From contig NZ_JARJBB010000004.1 in NCBI RefSeq assembly GCF_029269835.1, forward strand, positions 310,001 through 374,000: a stretch of DNA of 64,000 nt, written 5' to 3'. The stretch comes from Streptomyces tropicalis (lineage in GTDB: Bacteria > Actinomycetota > Actinomycetes > Streptomycetales > Streptomycetaceae). Below the pieces are notes generated by a model. The model saw only the letters and a program-made list of their open reading frames with translations, was not told the DNA's origin and ran no database searches. The position numbers were made by a program, and so were the translations under genes. Shown here in pieces: positions 33,999 to 43,469 of the stretch (positions within the stretch are counted from its first letter, which is position 1; every line of letters starts with the position of its first letter).

Positions 33999-34721
33999 TC
34001 ACAGCTCGATGCCCGAGGGCCGGCGCAGGCGGGGCGAGCGGGCGTACAGGGCCACCACGCACGCCTCGAACGCGGTGAGGGCGAGGACGGAGGGGCCGGG
34101 ACCGAAACGGAGCAGGAGCGCGGCGCCGACGACCCCGCCGACGAACATCCCGAACACGGTCGCCGTCCGCCGGACCCTGGCCAGCACCGGGGTGCGGGCG
34201 GGATCCGAGTGGTACGACAGCGCGTCCGCCAGCGCCTTCACCAGGGAGATCTGCACGACCGTCGTCGGCATCTCCGGGATGGCCGCCTCGACCATGGTGC
34301 GGGTCCGCCACCCCATGGCGAAGGCGAGCAGGCCGACCGCGACGCCCCTGCCGTGGGTGAGGAGTTCGCCCGAGCCGCCGACGGCGACCGTGTACAGTCC
34401 CGCGGCGCAGAGCACGGCGACCTCCGCGGCGAGCGCGATCACGAACCAGCGCCGGCCCCGGGCGCGCAGCCGCCGGACGGCGACGTGCGCGGCGGACGCC
34501 CCGCACACGAAGGCGACCAGCGCCACGGCGGGCCGGGCGACCGGGATCCCCGGGGCCCGGGCCACGCCGAAGCCGAGCAGGAGCAGGTTGCCGGTGGCGA
34601 GGGCCGCGAAGGCGTGTCCGAGGCCGAGGAACGTCACGGCGTCCACCGCGCCGGAGGTCATGGTCAGGGCGAACAGGGTGAGACTGACGCCGACCTCGTC
34701 GCGCGTGCTGACGGCCTTCAC
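33999..34721 (-). CDS. DUF1275 (YoaK-type) membrane protein
   Basis: About 240 residues from the GTG at 34721 (an earlier GTG at 34766 adds 15 residues; neither has a strong ribosome site). Six or so hydrophobic helices with family features: MTSGAVDAVTFLGLGHAFAA, ALATGNLLLLGFG, and AFAMGWRTRTMVEAAIPEMP followed by VVQISLVKALADAL. DUF1275 proteins are inner-membrane proteins of unknown transport or regulatory role. It has no obvious operon partner. Confidence 0.85.
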   Translation of the reverse strand: MKAVSTRDEVGVSLTLFALTMTSGAVDAVTFLGLGHAFAALATGNLLLLGFGVARAPGIPVARPAVALVAFVCGASAAHVAVRRLRARGRRWFVIALAAEVAVLCAAGLYTVAVGGSGELLTHGRGVAVGLLAFAMGWRTRTMVEAAIPEMPTTVVQISLVKALADALSYHSDPARTPVLARVRRTATVFGMFVGGVVGAALLLRFGPGPSVLALTAFEACVVALYARSPRLRRPSGIEL

Positions 34722-34886
34722 GGGCTCAGCTTGACGCAGCGGCCCCGGCCCGCGGGCCCGTGACACGCGGTCGGTACACCGACCGGCGTGCCCGGCCGGC
34801 GCCTGCCGGACCGGCGGTCATGCGTGAGCCGGCGCCCTGCCGGTCCCGCGGTGCGTGAGCCGGCGCCCGGCAGGGCCCGCGGTCCG

Positions 34887-36110
34887 TCAGCAGGGGCCCT
34901 CGTCCTGCCAGGGGCCCCACTCCGCCGTTCCGGGGACCTCGTTCTGGGTCCACCACTTGGCCTTCCAGTCGTGCTTGGCGTAGGAGACCTCGGCGCCGCC
35001 GGTGTAGACGGCGGTCGCGCTCCAGGCCGGCTTGCACCCGGTGCCCGGCGGGGTCGGGGTCGGCGTGGGGGTGGGTGTCGGCGTGGGCGGCACGGCGCCC
35101 GCGAACTTCACCGAGTACGCCGCGAAGTCCCAGGGGTTCTGGGTGACGCTGGAGCAGGTCCCCGACGTGCGGCCGCCGTTGTCGGGCGGGCTGCACTGCC
35201 GGTCGCGGTTGAGGGACCAGAAGGTGAAGCGGTCCATGTGGTGGCTGGTGGCGTAGTCCAGCACGGTCCGGAAGTCGGCCTGCGTGAAGATCTCGCCGGT
35301 GTCGCTGCGCCCGTTCATGCCGGAGAAGCCCTCGTGGGCGTAGGCGGTGGCCTGGTCCCAGCCGAAGGTGGACTGCAGGATCTGGTTGAAGTTCGTCAGC
35401 GCGGAGGTCTGGGAGGCCGCGCCGCTGAAGCCGCCGTCGAAGGGCATGATGGAGAAGTTGTTCGGCGTGAACCCCTGCGACTTGGCCTCCAGCAGCATCT
35501 GCCTGCCGAACCAGCCGGTGCCGTCGGCCGTGCCGGCGGTGGTGACGGAGACGTAGAGGCCGGGGTTGTTCCGCTGGAGGATGCGGGCCGCGCCGATCTC
35601 GTTCCTGATGGCCGCGGTGTTCTCGTACTCCGGCTCCTCCAGGTCGAAGTCGACGGCGTGCAGGCCGTACTTGGTGACGACCTGCTGGTAGGCCGCCGCC
35701 GTGGCGGAGGCGTCCGCGCACGTCTGGCCGAGCTTGGTGCCGCCGTATCCGCCGACGGAGACGGAGACGTCCCCGCCCTTGGCGCGGATCGAGTCGACGA
35801 CCGACTTCACGGCGGTGTCGGAGGAGACCGGGGAGGTGCCGCCCCAGGTGGGGGAGCAGCCGCCGCCGTCGGGGGCGAGGACGAACGCGAGCTGGAACGC
35901 CTTGAGCCCGGTGGCGTCCATGACGGCCGCCGCGTCGGGCGGGTCGTTGTCGAGGGGCATCAGGTAGGGGGCCGCGGCGTACCAGCGGTCGCTCAGCGCG
36001 TTCGCCGAGCCGGTCGCTCCGGCGGCGCTGCCGGCGACCAGCGCGGTGGTGCCGGCGGCGGCGAGCCCGACGGCGGCCGCCGCACCCAGACATGCACGAA
36101 GACGTCTCAC
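34887..36110 (-). CDS. Secreted GH18 chitinase with C-terminal chitin-binding domain
   Basis: 407 residues from the GTG at 36110, which has GGAGG 6 bases upstream; longer starts would run into the operator repeats. A signal peptide (VRRLRACLGAAAAVGLAAAG) leads to a GH18 domain with the substrate-assisted catalytic signature DFDLEEPE and SVGGYGG. A Pro-Thr linker (PTPTPTPT) and a CBM5/12 chitin-binding module with paired aromatic residues (WSATAVYTGGAEVSYAKHDW) follow. It hydrolyses chitin outside the cell to feed chitooligosaccharide uptake. Two DasR-like operators upstream indicate induction by chitin metabolites. Confidence 0.94.
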   Translation of the reverse strand: MRRLRACLGAAAAVGLAAAGTTALVAGSAAGATGSANALSDRWYAAAPYLMPLDNDPPDAAAVMDATGLKAFQLAFVLAPDGGGCSPTWGGTSPVSSDTAVKSVVDSIRAKGGDVSVSVGGYGGTKLGQTCADASATAAAYQQVVTKYGLHAVDFDLEEPEYENTAAIRNEIGAARILQRNNPGLYVSVTTAGTADGTGWFGRQMLLEAKSQGFTPNNFSIMPFDGGFSGAASQTSALTNFNQILQSTFGWDQATAYAHEGFSGMNGRSDTGEIFTQADFRTVLDYATSHHMDRFTFWSLNRDRQCSPPDNGGRTSGTCSSVTQNPWDFAAYSVKFAGAVPPTPTPTPTPTPTPPGTGCKPAWSATAVYTGGAEVSYAKHDWKAKWWTQNEVPGTAEWGPWQDEGPC

Positions 36111-36180
36111 TGCCTGCCTCCAGTGGGGGTGGGGGAGAGGTGCCCAGCTTCCTGACGTTGTTGCGGCCACGTCAATGGAA

Positions 36181-36214
36181 TGGTCCAGACCAAATGACTC
36201 TTTGGTCTGAACCA
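36181..36214. promoter_or_regulatory. Paired DasR/chitinase operator repeats
   Basis: Two 12-bp palindromic copies, TGGTCCAGACCA (36181-36192) and TGGTCTGAACCA (36203-36214), spaced 22 bp start to start. They match the direct repeats of Streptomyces chitinase promoters, which are bound by the GlcNAc-responsive regulator DasR, and lie about 70-105 bp upstream of the chitinase GTG. Confidence 0.85.
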
Positions 36215-36355
36215 TGCGGGTTCTTTACCTTCCGGGCGGCCGTCGGCCCCCGGGCGCGGCAGGGACCGTTCGGCCCTGTGCGCGGCGCGGCCGCCCGGCG
36301 CACGCTGGTGGTCGGGCGACCCGAGGTCCCCGCGGCGACGGAAGGAGCCGGGGCG

Positions 36356-36997
36356 ATGAGGCACCGCAGTGTGGGCGACCTGATGACCCCCGCCGCCGTG
36401 AGCGTGCAGCCCGGTACCCCTCTGAAGGAGATCGTCCGGCTGCTCGACGAGTACGACATCACCGCCGTCCCGGTCGTCGAGGACGGGCGGCCCGTCGGCG
36501 TCGTCTCCGAGGCCGACCTGGTGCGCAAGCAGACGCTCCCGGGCCCGGAGCGGACCGCGGGGGAGCTGATGAGCAGCCCCGCCGTCGTCGCGGCGCCCGG
36601 ATGGAGTGCCGTGCGGGCGGCGCGCACGATGGAGCAGCACCGGATCAAGCGGCTGCCGGTCGTCGACGACGACGGCGTCCTGATCGGGATCGTCAGCCGC
36701 AGCGACCTCGTCCAGCTCTTCCTGCGGCGGGACCGCGCCATCCAGGAGGAGATCGTCGAGGAGGTCGTGGTGCGCACCCTGGGGCTGTCCCCCGCCGCGC
36801 TGACCGTGCAGGTCGACGACGGCAGGGTGACGCTGAGCGGGAGCGTGGCGCGCCGCAGCCTGGTGCCGGTCGTGGTGCGGCTGTGCGAGGGCGTGGACGG
36901 CGTCGTCGACGTGGTGGCGCGGCTCGGCTTCGACCGGGACGACACCGCCGACCTGCCCCCCGGGACGGACGGCGGTCACCGGGGAGCGGACCGGTGA
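36356..36997 (+). CDS. CBS-domain pair plus BON domain protein
   Basis: 213 residues. Two CBS domains (VGDLMTPAAVSVQPGTPLKE to GVVSEADLVRK, and AGELMSSPAVVAAP to GIVSRSDLVQLFL) form a Bateman module that binds adenine nucleotides. A BON domain (LTVQVDDGRVTLSGSVARRS) follows and may contact membrane or polypeptide partners. The start at 36356 has GAAGGAG 8 bases upstream. It overlaps the next CBS gene by 4 bp. Such pairs are common stress-regulated genes in Streptomyces; the regulated target is unknown. Confidence 0.9.
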   Translation: MRHRSVGDLMTPAAVSVQPGTPLKEIVRLLDEYDITAVPVVEDGRPVGVVSEADLVRKQTLPGPERTAGELMSSPAVVAAPGWSAVRAARTMEQHRIKRLPVVDDDGVLIGIVSRSDLVQLFLRRDRAIQEEIVEEVVVRTLGLSPAALTVQVDDGRVTLSGSVARRSLVPVVVRLCEGVDGVVDVVARLGFDRDDTADLPPGTDGGHRGADR

Positions 36998-37437
36998 GGG
37001 TGTCCGACCTCATGAGCGCACCGGCGGTCTGCGTCCCGCCCGGCACCTCGCTGGCGGAGGCGGCCCGGCGGATGGACCGCGAGGGGATCGGGTCTCTCCT
37101 CGTGGTCGAGGACGGGGTCCTGCGCGGCATCGTCACCGACCGGGACCTGGCGGTCCGCGGCCTCGACGCCGGGGCGGGCCGCGGGGCACGCGTCGACGCG
37201 GTGATGTCGCCGCACGTCGTCTCGGTGGCCGCGGCCGACGACGTGCACGCCGCGTACCGCCTCTTCCGCCGGTCCGGCGTGCGCCGCCTGCCCGTGCTCG
37301 ACGGGGACCGGGTGGCCGGGATGCTCACCGTGGACGACCTGCTGCTGGACGTGTTCCAGCGGCTCGCCGACCTGCTCGGGCCGGTCGCCTGGAGCGTCCT
37401 GGAGGAGCCGCCGGGCCCGCCTCCCGCGGGACTCTGA
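36994..37437 (+). CDS. Two-CBS-domain protein
   Basis: 147 residues: VSDLMSAPAVCVPPGTSLAE to GIVTDRDLAVRG (CBS1) and VDAVMSPHVVSVAAADDVHA to MLTVDDLLLDVF (CBS2), then a short C-terminal helix. The GTG start overlaps the CBS-BON stop (GTGA), so the two proteins are made together and may form a complex. It probably senses AMP/ATP or a related nucleotide. Confidence 0.9.
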   Translation: MRVSDLMSAPAVCVPPGTSLAEAARRMDREGIGSLLVVEDGVLRGIVTDRDLAVRGLDAGAGRGARVDAVMSPHVVSVAAADDVHAAYRLFRRSGVRRLPVLDGDRVAGMLTVDDLLLDVFQRLADLLGPVAWSVLEEPPGPPPAGL

Positions 37438-37602
37438 GGCGCTGGGCCCGGTCCCGGCGCCCGCCGCCCGTCCGGGTGACGCGTCCGCACGGTGAACTGC
37501 GGGACAATTCTCGGCCATCGGATCCTTCGGAAGGCTGTTCGGGCCGGAACCTCGGCCTAGCATGAGGCGATCACGTACGGAACGAACCGGGGGAGGCCCG
37601 GC

Positions 37603-38823
37603 ATGCTGTGGTCCGGCCCGCGGAGTCGGTCGGCACACCCGCGGGACGGAATCCGCCCGGCCCCCGTGCTCGTCCTCGCCCTCGTCCTGGCCCTCGTCGT
37701 GGCCGCGGTGTGGGCCGCAGCCGTTCGGCGCCCGGACACCGCAACCGGCGCGCAGGGGCCCCGGCACACCGCCGTGGAGGTGTCCCCGGGCCACTGCGGC
37801 CGCGGCTGGAGCAGGCCGGAGCCCGGTGTGCAGGTCTTCGACCTCCACAACACCTCCGACGCCGCCGCCGAGGTGTACCTGGAGGACCCCGGCAGCGGAG
37901 CCGTCTACGGCGAGGTGGAGGGCATCGGCCCCGGCACCACCCGGCCGCTGACGGTCCGGCTCGGCCGGGGTGCCTACGCCTTCAAGTGCGTGCCGGAGGA
38001 CGCCGACGCGGTCACCGGCCCCACCGTCCGCCTCGCCCGCGGCGCGAGCGGACCGGCCGCCGCCCCGGTCACCGCGCACGACCTGATCCCGCCGGCGATC
38101 GCCTACCAGCAGTGGGTCGGCGGGGGCCTCGGCGAGGCGGTCCGGCTCGCGGTCCGGCTCCGGGACGCCGTCGACCGCGGCGACCTCGGCGCCGCGCGCA
38201 CCGCCTGGCTCCCCGCACACCTCCAGTACGAGCGGCTCGGAGCGGCGTACGGCGCCTTCGGTGACGCCGACGGACGGATCAACGGCACCGACGCGGGCCT
38301 GCCCGGCGGCGTCCACGACCCCTCCTTCGCCGGCTTCCACCGCATCGAGTACGGGCTGTGGCACGGCGCCTCGGCCGGCACGCTGCGCAGCCCCGCCGCG
38401 GCCCTCGCCGACGCGCTCACCCACCTGCGCGACACCTGGGCGCAGGCCCGTATGGACCCGGCCCAACTGGGCCTGCGGGCGCACGAGATCCTGGAGAACA
38501 CCGTGCAGTTCGAGCTGACCGGACGCACCGACTACGGCAGCGGCAGCAATCTCGCCACCGCCCGCGCCAACCTCGACGGCACCCGCGAGGTGCTCTCACG
38601 GCTGCGCCCGGTGCTCGCCGGCCGCTACCCCGGTCTGCCGGACCTGGACACGGCCCTGACGCGCGCGCAGCACACCCTGGACGGCCTCCACCGCGGCGAC
38701 GCGTGGACCCCGCCGGACCGTCTGAGCCGCACCCAGCGGGAGCGCGTCGACGCCGAACTGGGCGATCTGGTGGAGCGGTTGGCGTCGGTGGCCACCCTGA
38801 CCGACCCGCGGAGGACGGCGTGA
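37603..38823 (+). CDS. efeO: Iron uptake protein EfeO (imelysin/M75 domain)
   Basis: 406 residues with an N-terminal signal anchor ([18 protein letters not shown]), a cupredoxin-like domain ([20 protein letters not shown], Cys in [10 protein letters not shown]) and an M75 imelysin domain bearing the H-x-x-E metal motif in [12 protein letters not shown]. EfeO binds iron outside the membrane and works with the peroxidase EfeB and permease EfeU. Its stop overlaps the efeB start (GTGA). No FTR1-like EfeU gene is adjacent in this window. Confidence 0.93.
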   Translation: MLWSGPRSRSAHPRDGIRPAPVLVLALVLALVVAAVWAAAVRRPDTATGAQGPRHTAVEVSPGHCGRGWSRPEPGVQVFDLHNTSDAAAEVYLEDPGSGAVYGEVEGIGPGTTRPLTVRLGRGAYAFKCVPEDADAVTGPTVRLARGASGPAAAPVTAHDLIPPAIAYQQWVGGGLGEAVRLAVRLRDAVDRGDLGAARTAWLPAHLQYERLGAAYGAFGDADGRINGTDAGLPGGVHDPSFAGFHRIEYGLWHGASAGTLRSPAAALADALTHLRDTWAQARMDPAQLGLRAHEILENTVQFELTGRTDYGSGSNLATARANLDGTREVLSRLRPVLAGRYPGLPDLDTALTRAQHTLDGLHRGDAWTPPDRLSRTQRERVDAELGDLVERLASVATLTDPRRTA

Positions 38824-40163
38824 GCGCCCCCGACGGCACGAGGCACCCCGACGACATGACGGCGCCCGACGGCAGGACCGCCCCCGAGGGCGCGACGCCC
38901 CCCGACGGCGCGACGGCTCCGGGCGGCGCGGCGGCCCGGAGCGGCGCCGCGGGCGTGCGCCGCCGGCGCTTCCTGCGCGGGGCGGCGCTGGCCGGAGCCG
39001 GCCTCGCCGCGGGCGCGGCCGCCGCCCCGCAGCCGGCACCCGTCCCCGGCACCGGACCCGCACCCCTCCCGCCGTTCCACGGCCGCCACCAGCAGGCGGT
39101 GCTCGCCGCCCCCCGCCGGTCCACCGTGTTCGCCGCGCTGGACGTCACGGCCGAGAACCGCACCGAGCTGGCCGACGTGCTGCGCACCCTCACCGAGCGG
39201 GCCCGCTTCCTGACCTCCGGCGGCACACCGCAGCCGCTCGGCATCACCGCGCCGCCCCCCGACTCCGGCGTCCTCGGCGGCACCGTGCCCGGCGGGGCGC
39301 TCGCGGTCACCGTCGGCGCCGGCGCCTCGCTGTTCGACACCCGCTTCGGGCTCTCCGCCCGCGCCCCGCGCCGTCTGACGACCATGCCCGCCTTCCCCGA
39401 CGACGACCTGCAGCCCGACTGGTGCCACGGCGACCTCAGCCTCCAACTGCACGCCGACGACCAGGACACCGTGCTGCACGCGCTGCGCGACCTCGCCCGG
39501 CACACCCGCGGCGGCCTCCAGGTCCGCTGGCGGATGGACGGCTTCGCGAGCCCGCCCCGCCCCTCGGGCACCCCGCGGAACCTGATGGGCTTCAAGGACG
39601 GCACGGCCAACCCGGACGCCACCAGTGCCCGCGAGATGGACCGGCTGGTGTGGGTGGGTCGGGGCGCCGGCGAGCCTGACTGGGCGGTCGGCGGCACCTA
39701 CCAGGTCGTCCGGCTCATCCGCATGCTGGTGGAGTTCTGGGACCGGGTCTCCCTCCCCGAGCAGGAGCGGATCTTCGGCCGCGCCCGGGAGACCGGCGCG
39801 CCGCTCGACGGGAACAGCGAGCACGACGTCCCGGCGTACACCGACGACCCCAAGGGCGACGTCGTTCCGCTGGACGCGCACATCCGGCTGGCCAACCCGC
39901 GCACGCCCGCCACCGCCGACCAGCGCATCCTGCGCCGCGCCCACAACTACGACCGGGGCATGGACGGCAACGGCAACCTCGACATGGGGCTGCTGTTCTG
40001 CTGCTACCAGCAGGACCCGGCACGGCAGTTCGAGACGGTGCAGCACCGGCTGGCCGGCGAGCCGCTCACCGACTACGTCACCCCGTTCGGCGGCGGCTAC
40101 TTCTACGCACTGCCCGGCGTACGGGACGCGTCCGACTGGTACGGCCGCGCCCTGCTGGAGTGA
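38820..40163 (+). CDS. efeB: Deferrochelatase/dye-decolorising peroxidase EfeB
   Basis: 447 residues. A Tat-type signal ([20 protein letters not shown]) follows an unusually long N-terminal stretch of about 45 residues of repeated APDG/PEGAT-like units. The DyP domain has the G-x-x-D-G motif in [15 protein letters not shown], the haem-binding His in [14 protein letters not shown] and Arg/His in [11 protein letters not shown]. It is exported folded with haem and oxidises ferrous iron or releases iron from haem for EfeO. A downstream GTG/ATG (for example in HPDDM) could be the true start. Confidence 0.92.
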   Translation: MSAPDGTRHPDDMTAPDGRTAPEGATPPDGATAPGGAAARSGAAGVRRRRFLRGAALAGAGLAAGAAAAPQPAPVPGTGPAPLPPFHGRHQQAVLAAPRRSTVFAALDVTAENRTELADVLRTLTERARFLTSGGTPQPLGITAPPPDSGVLGGTVPGGALAVTVGAGASLFDTRFGLSARAPRRLTTMPAFPDDDLQPDWCHGDLSLQLHADDQDTVLHALRDLARHTRGGLQVRWRMDGFASPPRPSGTPRNLMGFKDGTANPDATSAREMDRLVWVGRGAGEPDWAVGGTYQVVRLIRMLVEFWDRVSLPEQERIFGRARETGAPLDGNSEHDVPAYTDDPKGDVVPLDAHIRLANPRTPATADQRILRRAHNYDRGMDGNGNLDMGLLFCCYQQDPARQFETVQHRLAGEPLTDYVTPFGGGYFYALPGVRDASDWYGRALLE

Positions 40164-40180
40164 ACCTGTCCGGACAACTT

Positions 40181-40204
40181 GGGTATGACACTTGGTCAAT
40201 ACCC
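40181..40204. promoter_or_regulatory. Inverted repeat GGGTAT-N12-ATACCC upstream of the phosphoesterase
   Basis: GGGTAT (40181-40186) and ATACCC (40199-40204) flank 12 bases. The same stretch also holds a direct repeat GGTCAA (40194-40199 and 40205-40210). Located 18 bp after efeB and about 135 bp before the phosphoesterase ATG, it could be an operator of that gene. No sequence typical of a PHO box was found. Confidence 0.35.
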
Positions 40205-40337
40205 GGTCAAGATTTGGCCCGGCTTCCCTGACCGTGTGTTCATCCGTGCGCCACCATGGCTCCGCCGGGGCGCTGCCTGCCCGGCGCAAGATCGCGAGCC
40301 GTAGGGCGAAACGTACCCACCCGGAGGGTGAAGCAGC

Positions 40338-42173
40338 ATGGCGAGCAGGCGTAGACGAGCAACGATACGGAGCGTGGGGGCGCTCGCGGGGGCGGCGGTG
40401 CTCGGCGTCCTGGGCGCGGCGGGACCCGCCGGCGCCGCGGCCGGTGGCGGGCAGTCCCGCACCGCGACGCCGATCAAGCACGTGGTCGTCCTCTTCGACG
40501 AGAACATCTCCTTCGACCACTACTTCGCCACGTACCCGAAGGCGGCCAACACCGACGGCACGAAGTTCACGGCGTCCCCGCGGACCCCGAAGAACATCGA
40601 CACCCTCGCGCACGCCGGGCTGCTGACGAAGAACCCGAACCAGTACGCGCCCAAGCGGCTCACCCCCGCGCAGGCCATGACGTGCGACCAGAACCATTCG
40701 TACGGGCCCGAGCAGTACGCCGCCAACGGCGGCAAGGCCGACCAGTACGTGCAGAACACCGAGGTCGACAAGTGCAGCGGTGGGCTCTTCGGCGAGCCCG
40801 GCCTGGTGATGGACTACTACGACGGCAACACCGTCACCGCGCTGTGGAACTACGCGCAGCACTACTCCCTCTCCGACCGCGCCTTCAGCTCGAACTACGG
40901 GCCCTCCACGCCCGGCGCGCTCAACCTGGCCTCCGGCCAGACCCACGGCGTCGTCTCCATGGACCCCGCCTCCGGCACCGACAACCCGAAGCGCACCGCC
41001 ACGCCGGACCCGTACACCGTGAAGTCCCCGGACGCGCACGGCGTCGGCACGGTCGTCAACGACCCCGACCCGGCCTACGACGACTGCTCCGGCAAGAACC
41101 ACACCAGCAGCAACGCGCTGGCCGCGATGCAGGGCCGCAACATCGGCGACGTCCTCAACGGCCGGAAGGTCAGCTGGGGCTGGTTCCAGGGCGGCTTCCG
41201 CCCGTCGACGCCCTGGGACGGCAAGCTGGGCCACTACGCCCAGTGCGACACCGCGCACACCAACGTCGGCGGTGCCTCCGTCGTCGACTACAGCCCGCAC
41301 CACTCGCCGTTCGAGTACTACAGGTCGACGGCGAACCCGCACCACCTCGCGCCGAGCAGCGTCGACGAGATCGGGCACGCCGGCCGCGCCAACCACAACT
41401 ACGACCTGACCGACTTCCACGCCGCCCTCAAGGCCGGCAAGCTGCCCTCGGTCAGCTTCGTGAAGGCGCCCGCGTACCAGGACGGCCACGCGGCCTACTC
41501 CGACCCGATCGACGAGCAGCACTTCCTCGTCGACCAGATCAACGCGATCCAGAGCGCACCGCAGTGGAAGTCGACCGCCGTCGTCGTCGCCTACGACGAC
41601 TCCGACGGCTGGTACGACCACGCCTACGCCACGCCGCGCAACGGCTCCCAGGACACCGCCCCCGGCTCCAACGGCAAGGCCACCGACAGCCCGGCCTGCC
41701 AGGCGGGCCCGGCCCCGGCCGGCGGCTACCAGGACCGCTGCGGCCCGGGCACCCGCCAGCCGCTCCTGGTGATCTCGCCCTTCAGCAAGGTCAACAAGGT
41801 CGACCACACCCAGACCGACCAGTCCTCGATCATCCGCTTCATCGAGGACAACTGGCACACCGGCCGCGTCGGCGACCACTCCTTCGACGCCGCCGCCGGC
41901 AGCCTCCAGGGCATGTTCGACTTCCGGCACCCGAACGACCGGCAGGTCCTGCTGAACCGGGACGGCTCCGTGAAGTCCGTCGGCGCGATCCGCCCGGTGG
42001 ACCCGGTGACCACCGCGATCACGCCCGGCCCGGCCATGGAGAACACCGCCGCGGCCGGCGACGCCTCCGCCTTCCCGACCGTCCCGGTCGGCATCGCCGC
42101 GGGCGCCGCCCTGGCGGCCGCGGCCACGGGCACCTGGATGGCCCTGCGCCGCCGCACCCGCACCGGTTCCTGA
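40338..42173 (+). CDS. Secreted, membrane-anchored phosphoesterase (phospholipase C/acid phosphatase family)
   Basis: 611 residues. A signal peptide (IRSVGALAGAAVLGVLGAAG) precedes an alkaline-phosphatase-superfamily phosphoesterase domain with KHVVVLFDENISFDHYF at the start (metal-binding Glu/Asn), VSFVKAPAYQDGHAAYSDP and VVVAYDDSDGWYDHA (metal ligands). The C-terminus has a hydrophobic helix (GIAAGAALAAAATGTWMAL) and basic tail, which should hold it on the outer face of the membrane. The ATG at 40338 has GGAGGGTG 7 bases before it. Substrate may be phospholipid or phosphomonoester. A perfect terminator follows. Confidence 0.9.
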   Translation: MASRRRRATIRSVGALAGAAVLGVLGAAGPAGAAAGGGQSRTATPIKHVVVLFDENISFDHYFATYPKAANTDGTKFTASPRTPKNIDTLAHAGLLTKNPNQYAPKRLTPAQAMTCDQNHSYGPEQYAANGGKADQYVQNTEVDKCSGGLFGEPGLVMDYYDGNTVTALWNYAQHYSLSDRAFSSNYGPSTPGALNLASGQTHGVVSMDPASGTDNPKRTATPDPYTVKSPDAHGVGTVVNDPDPAYDDCSGKNHTSSNALAAMQGRNIGDVLNGRKVSWGWFQGGFRPSTPWDGKLGHYAQCDTAHTNVGGASVVDYSPHHSPFEYYRSTANPHHLAPSSVDEIGHAGRANHNYDLTDFHAALKAGKLPSVSFVKAPAYQDGHAAYSDPIDEQHFLVDQINAIQSAPQWKSTAVVVAYDDSDGWYDHAYATPRNGSQDTAPGSNGKATDSPACQAGPAPAGGYQDRCGPGTRQPLLVISPFSKVNKVDHTQTDQSSIIRFIEDNWHTGRVGDHSFDAAAGSLQGMFDFRHPNDRQVLLNRDGSVKSVGAIRPVDPVTTAITPGPAMENTAAAGDASAFPTVPVGIAAGAALAAAATGTWMALRRRTRTGS

Positions 42174-42187
42174 CCCGTCCGAGGAAA

Positions 42188-42229
42188 GGCTCCGGCCCGG
42201 CACCGCACCCGCGGTGCCGGGCCGGAGCC
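42188..42229. terminator. Perfect 19-bp hairpin after the phosphoesterase gene
   Basis: Arms 42188-42206 and 42211-42229 are exactly complementary around a 4-base loop, 14 bp after the phosphoesterase stop. It is a strong factor-independent terminator by stem stability, without a U-run. Confidence 0.9.
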
Positions 42230-42363
42230 GTGCCCGGGCCGGGCGGCTCCGGGGCGGCGTGGCGTTCGCCGACATGGGGCACGCCGGCGGGGACCATGGG
42301 ACCGTGCCCCGGCAGCACCGGGACACGGCAACCCTGTCGGTGCGCGAGGGCCCGGAGGCGGCA

Positions 42364-43446
42364 ATGACGGTGAACCGGGTCGGCCTGGTCGTCCACGGAG
42401 GGCGCCCCGAGGCACGGGCGGCGGCCCGTACCGTCCACGAGTGGTGCGGGGAACAGGGCGTGCCCTGCACCGACATCGACGTATGGCACGACGGCGGACG
42501 GCGCAGCGCCCGCGACGAGGTCGATGCCGCGGGCGACCCCGATCTCGTCGTCACCCTGGGCGGCGACGGCACGTTCCTGCGCGGCGCCCGGCTGGCCGCC
42601 GAGAACGACGCCCTCGTCCTCGGCGTCGACCTCGGGCGCGTCGGCTTCCTCACGGAGGTGCCCGCCTCCGACGTCCGCAGGGCCCTGGACGCCGTACGCG
42701 AGCAGCGCCTGACCGTGGAGAGCCGCATGCTGCTCACCCTGCGGGCCTCCCGCCGCCTCCAGGTGCCGTCGGGCATGCAGGAACTCGTCCGCTACGGCCG
42801 GGGCCCGATGCTGCCGCCGCCGCGGGTCCGCACCGACTGCGAGGCGGGCGGCGACTGGGGCATCGCCCTCAACGTCACCGCCCTCAACGACGTCGTCCTG
42901 GAGAAGCTGGCCCGGGACCGCCAGGTGTCCGTCGCCGTGTACCTCGCCGGACGGCTGCTCGCCTCCTACTCCGCCGACGCGCTCCTGGTGGCCACACCGA
43001 CCGGATCGACCGCCTACAGCTTCGCCGCCGGCGGCCCCGTGGTGTCCCCCCGCACCGACGCGCTCGTCTTCACCCCGGTCGCCCCGCACATGACCTTCAA
43101 CCGGTCGGTCGTCGCGGCCCCGGACGAACCCGTCGCCCTGCGTGTGCTGGAACGGTCGGGACAGGCCGCCGTCAGCATCGACGGCCAGTTGCGGGGCGTG
43201 CTCGAACCCGGCGACTGGATCGGCGTCTACGCCTCACCCCGCCGGCTGCGCGCGGTCCGCCTGGGCCCGACGGACTTCTACGGCCGCCTGAGGCACCGCA
43301 TGAACCTCACCGACGCCCCCGCGGCCGTCGCCGACGGCACGCCCGCCCCGCTCTGGCCGGTGACCACCGCGCCGCCCGACGACCTCGCCCACCTGGCTTT
43401 CCCCACCCGGTCCGACAGCGCCGCCGGACCCGGCCTCTCGCCCTGA
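42364..43446 (+). CDS. nadK: NAD kinase
   Basis: 360 residues. It phosphorylates NAD to NADP using ATP or polyphosphate. The diagnostic LGGDGTFLRGARLA (GGDG), a conserved ALNDVVLEK, and VATPTGSTAYSFAAGGPVVSP are all present. The ATG at 42364 has GGAGG at 6-7 bases. The protein is some 60 residues longer than usual, with an insertion around residues 130-170 (SRRLQVPSGMQELVRYGRGP) and an extended Pro-rich C-terminus. Streptomyces often carry a second, divergent NAD kinase; this may be that copy. Confidence 0.92.
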   Translation: MTVNRVGLVVHGGRPEARAAARTVHEWCGEQGVPCTDIDVWHDGGRRSARDEVDAAGDPDLVVTLGGDGTFLRGARLAAENDALVLGVDLGRVGFLTEVPASDVRRALDAVREQRLTVESRMLLTLRASRRLQVPSGMQELVRYGRGPMLPPPRVRTDCEAGGDWGIALNVTALNDVVLEKLARDRQVSVAVYLAGRLLASYSADALLVATPTGSTAYSFAAGGPVVSPRTDALVFTPVAPHMTFNRSVVAAPDEPVALRVLERSGQAAVSIDGQLRGVLEPGDWIGVYASPRRLRAVRLGPTDFYGRLRHRMNLTDAPAAVADGTPAPLWPVTTAPPDDLAHLAFPTRSDSAAGPGLSP

Positions 43447-43469
43447 CCGGCGCCGCGCAGGGACCGGCC

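Noticed and set aside
40210-40260. Possible PHO box (GTTCATCC) upstream of the phosphoesterase
   Set aside because: Only a single weak half-site is present. The second direct-repeat unit needed for PhoP binding is absent.
38625-42776. Long minus-strand open frame (about 1383 codons) opposite efeB and the phosphoesterase
   Set aside because: Another antisense shadow. Both plus-strand genes have intact motifs, signal peptides and ribosome sites.
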